A stretch of DNA of 64,000 nt from Oreohelix idahoensis (taxonomy: Eukaryota > Mollusca > Gastropoda > Stylommatophora > Oreohelicidae). The notes beneath the pieces were generated by a model. The model was not told where the DNA came from. It saw nothing but the letters and a program-made list of their open reading frames with translations, and did not search any database. The position numbers and the translations under genes are program-made. The DNA lies in contig JAMPIV010000287.1 of assembly GCA_024509875.1 (NCBI GenBank), positions 389,438 through 453,437 of the forward strand, given 5' to 3'. Positions 59,449 through 64,000 of the stretch are shown here, piece after piece (the first letter of the stretch is position 1; each line of letters begins with the position of its first letter).

Positions 59449-60981
59449 CTGAAGCACATTAAATACGCACACATGTATAATCCAGGAACAGAGTGTGAAA
59501 TGTAAATATAAGTGTTTACAAGTTTACATATTTGGAATCTTTATTCATTTTCCTATGAGTCCATGCTGGTCATTAATTTGTACATTTGATTGTTATGAAA
59601 TTCATTGCATTCTGTGCAGGCAAGGGAGAAAACCAAAAATGCAACCAATAAAAAAATTCATTCACACTATCCTCAGTATCTGGTATGTCCACCGTGTGCT
59701 TGCAAACAAGCTTGGCAGCGGCTCCGCATGGAACACACAAGTCTCTGAAGGAAATTCCGGGGAATCAAGTCCCATTAACGTGTAAGAGCAGCTTCGAGCT
59801 GTTGCAGATTAGCTGGAGAACCTTGCCTGTAGACTCTGCGTCCAAGCTCGTCCCACAGATGTTCTATAGGGGACATGTCTGGTGATAGGGCAGGCCAATC
59901 AATCGTCACAATGTTCTGCTGCTGTAGATATTGATGCGTAATGCATGCGGTGTGTGCACGTGCGTTATCCTGCTGGAGAAGCTTCAAGTCTGGATAATTT
60001 TTGAACGCAGGAGCAACCAATGCATCCAGAACCTCATCTCGATATGTCACAGCATTAAAATTTCCCCGGAAGAGGTGAAGAGGCAAGCGATGGTGAAAAC
60101 GGAATCCTCCCCAAATGTGAATACTGCCACCTCCAAATGGGTTGTGCTTACGAACACAGCAATCTGCAAAGTGCTCCCCACACCGTCGCCTAATCCGCAT
60201 ACTTCCATCAGCAAAGGATATGTAGAATCTGCTCTCGTCTGTGAATAGGACAGCATTCCACTGCAGTCTAGTCCATCTGACATGTTGCTCTGCCCATGGC
60301 AGACGCTGCTGACGATGTCTGTGTGTCAAGTTTGGCCCAACATAAGGTCGTCTTGCAGTAAGGCCTGTATCTCTGAGTCGTCGTATGACTGTCATTCGAG
60401 AGACTTGCCCACGTCTACCCACTATTGCTCTTGCTGTTTGACTTGCCTAGAGAGAACGATTCCTTAGGTGACTCAGCACAATATAACGATCTTGCGCAGG
60501 GGTAGTAACTCGTGGTTGGCCACTCCGAACTCTATCCCGGGCACTGCAAGTGGTTCCGTAACGTTCATTGAGACGTACAATAGTGCTGTGGTGGCAATTC
60601 ATCCTTCTGGCAATGGCCCGCGAGCTCATTCTGGTCTCCAACATACCAATGGCTCGTTGGCGGTCGTTTTCAGATAGTCGTGGCATTTCAAGCACATGTA
60701 CTGGGTGTTTTGTCTCAACGGCTTTTTTATACCGAGTATACTGCCACAACGCGTACACATTTTCAGGGTCATAGCTGTTGGGAATCGTGTTGCACGTGTA
60801 ACTTTCATTATTTTCATGTAGTCTGTACACAAACCTGTGGGTTGAATCATGCACTTTCCATTCCAGCAGCCATTCGCTCTCTACCTCATGACAAACACGG
60901 GGAAAATCCATTCCCACACTTTTTTTTCCAGCTTCTCGGCATCAGTATATATGATAGTGGTGCGTTTTTAATGTGCTTCAG
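59449..60981 (-). mobile_element. Tc1-family DNA transposon, copy 2 (family alpha)
   Basis: Has the same termini (CTGAAGCACATTAA...) as 2208-3736, in the opposite orientation, and is 1533 bp long. It sits within a (TA)n tract, so the TA target duplication cannot be separated from the microsatellite. The left terminal repeat carries one change (AATACGCA versus AAAACGCA). Confidence 0.92.
59673..60686 (-). pseudogene. Tc1 transposase, copy 2 (DD34E), two stops
   Basis: Starts at MPRLSENDRQ (60686). The helix-turn-helix, GQVSRMTVIRRL, FTDESRF, QQDNARAH and SPIEHLWDE are all present in one frame. It is broken by TAG after NRSL (about 60448), TAA after EAALTR (about 59775) and a 10-bp insertion near 59700 relative to copy 1. 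It keeps the middle region (YRDEVLDA and the FGGGSIHIWGGF segment) that is frameshifted in copy 1. The upstream in-frame extension to 60917 is open here too. Confidence 0.9.
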
Positions 60982-60989
60982 TATATATA

Positions 60990-61042
<53 letters not shown>
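60982..61042. repeat. (TA)n microsatellite, right of Tc1 copy 2
   Basis: About 60 bp of TA repeats continuing the tract broken by the transposon. Confidence 0.88.
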
Positions 61043-61043
<1 letters not shown>

Positions 61044-61220
61044 TATATATGAAATTTCAATACCATTGCACCGCTTTTTACAATATTTCTTAACTCAAAA
61101 CGTTCACGTAAAAATTTAAAAAATAACATAAAACCGGGACATATCAATTCGGATGAACAACAGGATAGAATAATGACAAAAAAAGAAGCTGACGTAAATA
61201 AAAAAATATGAATCACAAAT

Positions 61221-61500
61221 TTCTTCTTCTTCTTCCTCGTTCGCCCTGAAAAGGACGGTGGTTGCGTTGTGTCTGTTTACAACGTAGCTGTGATATCTGC
61301 ACCTTTCGGTCGACACATCCGACTTCTGCACGGCATTTTTTAGGACCGGGTTTGCCTTCCCATTTCGATCCACACTCGCTCAGCCAGCCTGCACAGCTGC
61401 AGACTGTTTCCAGGACCACCACGTGGAGGTGTTGTGCGGTCTTGACCAGCTCTGGTTCGCTGGTCCTGACGCAGGCAGTCAAGCTATGAGTCGCTGACTG
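61221..61500 (-). mobile_element. Retroposon copy 2 (partner of 5774-6081)
   Basis: Shares with copy 1 the (GAA)n tail on the minus strand and long stretches such as CCTGAAAAGGACG, CTTTCGG(C/T)CGACACATCCG and CAGGACCACCACGTGGAGG. Homology ends at GTCGCTGACTG. No clear target duplication was found. Minus-strand frames across it (for example ending FRANEEEEE) suggest a LINE 3' end as one possible source. Confidence 0.75.
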
Positions 61501-61932
61501 CGGATAAGAATGAAAACAATTCAATAACATATAAAGAAGAACAAATAACAATTGTGCTGAACAGTCAGACGCTTGGAGAGTTTTTATTTTAAATGTTAAG
61601 CAACTTCTGTAATTCTCTTGCTTTCTGTTGTACCAGTTTTATTACTTATGCTGCAGTGTATTATTTAGATATCTTCTAAGTTATCTTAACTCTGAGAAAT
61701 ATATTACGAAATCGAACAGATAGACCGATGGTTAATTGTATAGACAGAGTGACGGACAGACATACAGGAGAGACGCACAGTAGTTTACGTTGCCCGTGCA
61801 TAAATTCCAGTGTGAGACAATTAATCAAGATCCCAAAGCAACTGTACGTGCTGCATCCTGGAAACAGTCAACCTCTGAGTTCTTAAGTTGCCTGGCCAGC
61901 ACTCACGGATCGATTAGCCGCGCCAGATCGAC
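61501..61932. other. Unannotated spacer
   Basis: No gene, RNA or repeat recognised. Confidence 0.45.
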
Positions 61933-62750
61933 TTCTTCTTCTTCTTTCTTCTTCTTTGATCCTTAGCCGCCGACCGTCAAAGCAGTCAGTGGCCATCATG
62001 CCTAGTGGCGTCTTGTAGGGCAACAACAATTTGATTCCACTTTGCTCGGTCGGCGGCCATCCTTCGTACAGTGCCCCAACTCTGGTTCATTCTTTGCATC
62101 TCAGCCTCCACAATCCTCCGTCCAAAGCATAGCTGTTCTTGTGATGGCATCGGGGTCTCTTCTGAGGACATGGCCAACCCAGCTCCAGCGTCTGCCAGTT
62201 ATGATGGTGTGCATGTCCTCTTGCTTGCTCCGAGTAAGCAGATCTTGGTTGGTGATGGTATTTGGCCAAAAGATTAGGTGAATTTTTCTTAGGCATGTTG
62301 TGTGAAAACATGACAATTTCGACATTTCCTTCTCCAGCATTCCGCACCATAAAGAAGCACAGAAAGCACACAGTTCTGATATAATCTTAATTTTGTGCTT
62401 GTGCTGTATTGAGAGGACTTCCAGATGTTGTTTAGGCTAAAAAAAGCTGTTCTTGCCTTATTCATTCTGATGTTGATGTCTCTGCCTGCCCCGCCGTCTG
62501 GTGTTACTATGCATCCTAGGTATGTGAAGGTGTCTGTCTGTACCAGTTGCTGATTCCTTACTGATATGGGCTCAGGGTTGCTCATATTGAGCGTCATGAC
62601 CTCTGACTTCTTTAAATTGATGTTCAAGCCCACCTGCTGGCTAAACTTATTAAGTCTATTCGTTTTTTCCTGGATGTGTTGATGTGAATGTGCTAGTAGT
62701 GCAATGTCATCTGCATATTCCAGATCTTCCAATGTGGAAAATGTAGTCTA
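61933..62750 (-). pseudogene. LINE H reverse transcriptase fragment
   Basis: The minus strand begins inside RT with the catalytic YADD (LEYADDIALLAHS). It continues through VGLNINLKKSEVM, FTYLGCIVTPDGG and LYGAECWR (62289-62732), shifts frame near 62300 to RRWSWVGHVLRRDPDAITR, and shifts again to RRMAADRAKWNQIV (61986-62177). It ends in a (GAA)n tail at about 61933-61957. It is 5'-truncated and frameshifted at least twice. RTE/CR1-like, with the clade uncertain. Confidence 0.85.
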
Positions 62751-62840
62751 TCAGTGGTGTATTGTTTTGGAGTGAGGATACAGACAGTACGCGAATGCTG
62801 GAAAATGTTCTGAGAGTTGACAATATTGCAATCTCACTCA

Positions 62841-63116
62841 TGGAGCCGCGGTAGCATAGTGGTTAGTGCACTGGCTTCCTAGCGCAGTGGTCTATGGTTC
62901 GATCCCCAGATGAGGCGGAAAATTTTTAGGCCACAAACGGCTCCTGGGTTGACCCAGCCCCAAATGGGTACCAGAGCTACTCTGGGAAGGTTAAGGCGGC
63001 CGGCGTGATGCCGACCACATCACCCCTCGTGTGCCGAAGGTCAAGATAATATGGGCCTAACACCATATTCCCAATATGCCTCAATGGGCGTGTAACGGGT
63101 TCCTTTACCTTTTTTT
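62841..63116 (+). mobile_element. tRNA-derived SINE 2
   Basis: A box TAGCATAGTGG (about 62852) and B box GGTTCGATCCC (about 62895) fit the polymerase III consensus exactly. A roughly 200-bp body and a T-rich end follow. CTCACTC occurs just before (62833-62839) and again after the T run, a possible 7-bp target duplication. The head and body are unrelated to SINE 1 beyond the promoter boxes. Confidence 0.8.
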
Positions 63117-64000
63117 ACTCACTCGTGGCATGAAGTGTAAGACGAACTACTGTTTACGTTTTCTTGCATTTAATGGACACACATTTCGACGACACAGGAA
63201 CAGGAAACATCAGACAGGTTGGCATAAATCATCATAATATTGATCAATGCAATGCACTATCACCCGGGCATTCATGTTGTATAACAGTTCAATGTAATGT
63301 CAGTAGACAAGCACTCAGTATTTCAGCACATATGTATAATCTCAGGCCTTACTGACAAATCGCGTCAGTTAAGAACCAATGTTTACTCATGGTTCCCTGT
63401 AAGAACCTCGTCTAAGTCTTTCAGGCCGAAAATTCAGTAAATGAATTTATGAATACAATGTTAAACCACCAGTAGTGGGTTTTCATATAATAGTATGCAG
63501 ATCTCGATATCATCGTCTGATATTAAGGACATTCCTGTTCTCGATCGATGATTTTATAAGATTGAAACTTGGAGTCCAAAGATGGCTCCATCTTTGACTT
63601 TCGCTCACAACAAAGATAATGACGAAGCATGATCATAGGCTCTGTTCCTTTCATAAATATATGTGAATTAGACTCTGCATATCCTGTTCAATCATGTTGC
63701 GACATAAAATGTATATATATATAACTGCAAGCAAATATGTCGTCTTAACATCGCTAATCAAACGCCTGTGCAGACGATAGCATGTCGACCTAGCTGAATA
63801 TGACGAAAGATTCAATATGTCTGTTTTACCTTATTTCTCAGGAAAAACACAACAGCGAATAACGCGAATAACGCACGCCATTCCCTGGCGTCAAGAATCA
63901 ACACTGGGGAAGAATCTCTGATAATTCAATCATAGAGATAAACAATCTCCTTTTCCCAAAAGGAATCACAGAGCTCAAGACAAATCTTCAGACCGCCTTC
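63117..64000. other. Right edge, no gene
   Basis: No coding, RNA or repeat feature recognised apart from a short TA run near 63711. Confidence 0.45.

Noticed and set aside
62848..62915. Functional tRNA gene
   Set aside because: The tRNA-like head is fused to a long SINE body, and the acceptor stem does not close.

Overview
The window looks like repeat-dominated intergenic DNA from a eukaryote, most likely a lophotrochozoan and perhaps a gastropod mollusc. The evidence is Ty3/gypsy elements with integrase ahead of reverse transcriptase, a Nimb-like LINE carrying RNase H, Tc1 elements, tRNA-derived SINEs and no bacterial gene organisation. The phylum is an inference from transposon content and is not proven. 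I found no convincing host gene. Essentially every long reading frame belongs to a transposable element.

Positions 7060 to 56901 (about 50 kb) form one nest of four LTR retrotransposons, which I call D, A, B and C. D (7060-56901) is the outermost, a decayed gypsy element with 5-bp target duplications TTATT. Its 5' LTR was split by A (7231-41928, duplication TCTG). A's 3' region was split by B (18310-39923, duplication ATATG), which has about 2.4-kb LTRs and three LTR copies. B's second LTR was split by C (25154-34332). Decay tracks depth: D is full of stops and frameshifts, A is damaged, B is internally deleted, and C carries an intact 1625-codon Gag-Pol with two LTR copies that differ at only three positions I could see.

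B, C and D all have the order Gag - (protease) - integrase - reverse transcriptase - RNase H, the copia-like order known from the Gmr1-type branch of Ty3/gypsy. A has the standard order with integrase last. C and D also share a CPxC...CGHPLP cysteine/histidine motif just before the protease in place of an obvious zinc knuckle, and B and C share long coiled-coil Gag N-termini. A's polyprotein frame runs through one stop into a tail with five TDRREYRSKS-type repeats.

Smaller passengers sit inside the nest. LINE E lies in A's RNase H. A Tc1 element lies in D's leader. A nearly full LINE F (endonuclease, reverse transcriptase, RNase H) lies in D's pol and is itself split by the antisense LINE G. 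A 216-bp LINE tail lies in D's 3' untranslated region. Several have exact target duplications.

Outside the nest the left flank (1-7059) holds a LINE tail, a 62-bp tandem repeat, a Tc1 element between two copies of a roughly 330-bp duplicated segment, a SINE and a 308-bp retroposon with a 13-bp target duplication. The right flank (56902-64000) holds about 2.4 kb without recognisable features, then a second copy of the first Tc1 family inside a (TA)n tract, a second copy of the retroposon, another antisense LINE fragment and a second SINE.

Positions of about 36950-39226 should not be trusted. Recognisable B gag sequence degrades rightward into A/C-only and then almost pure C sequence, which reads as a sequencing or assembly artefact inside a tandem B array.
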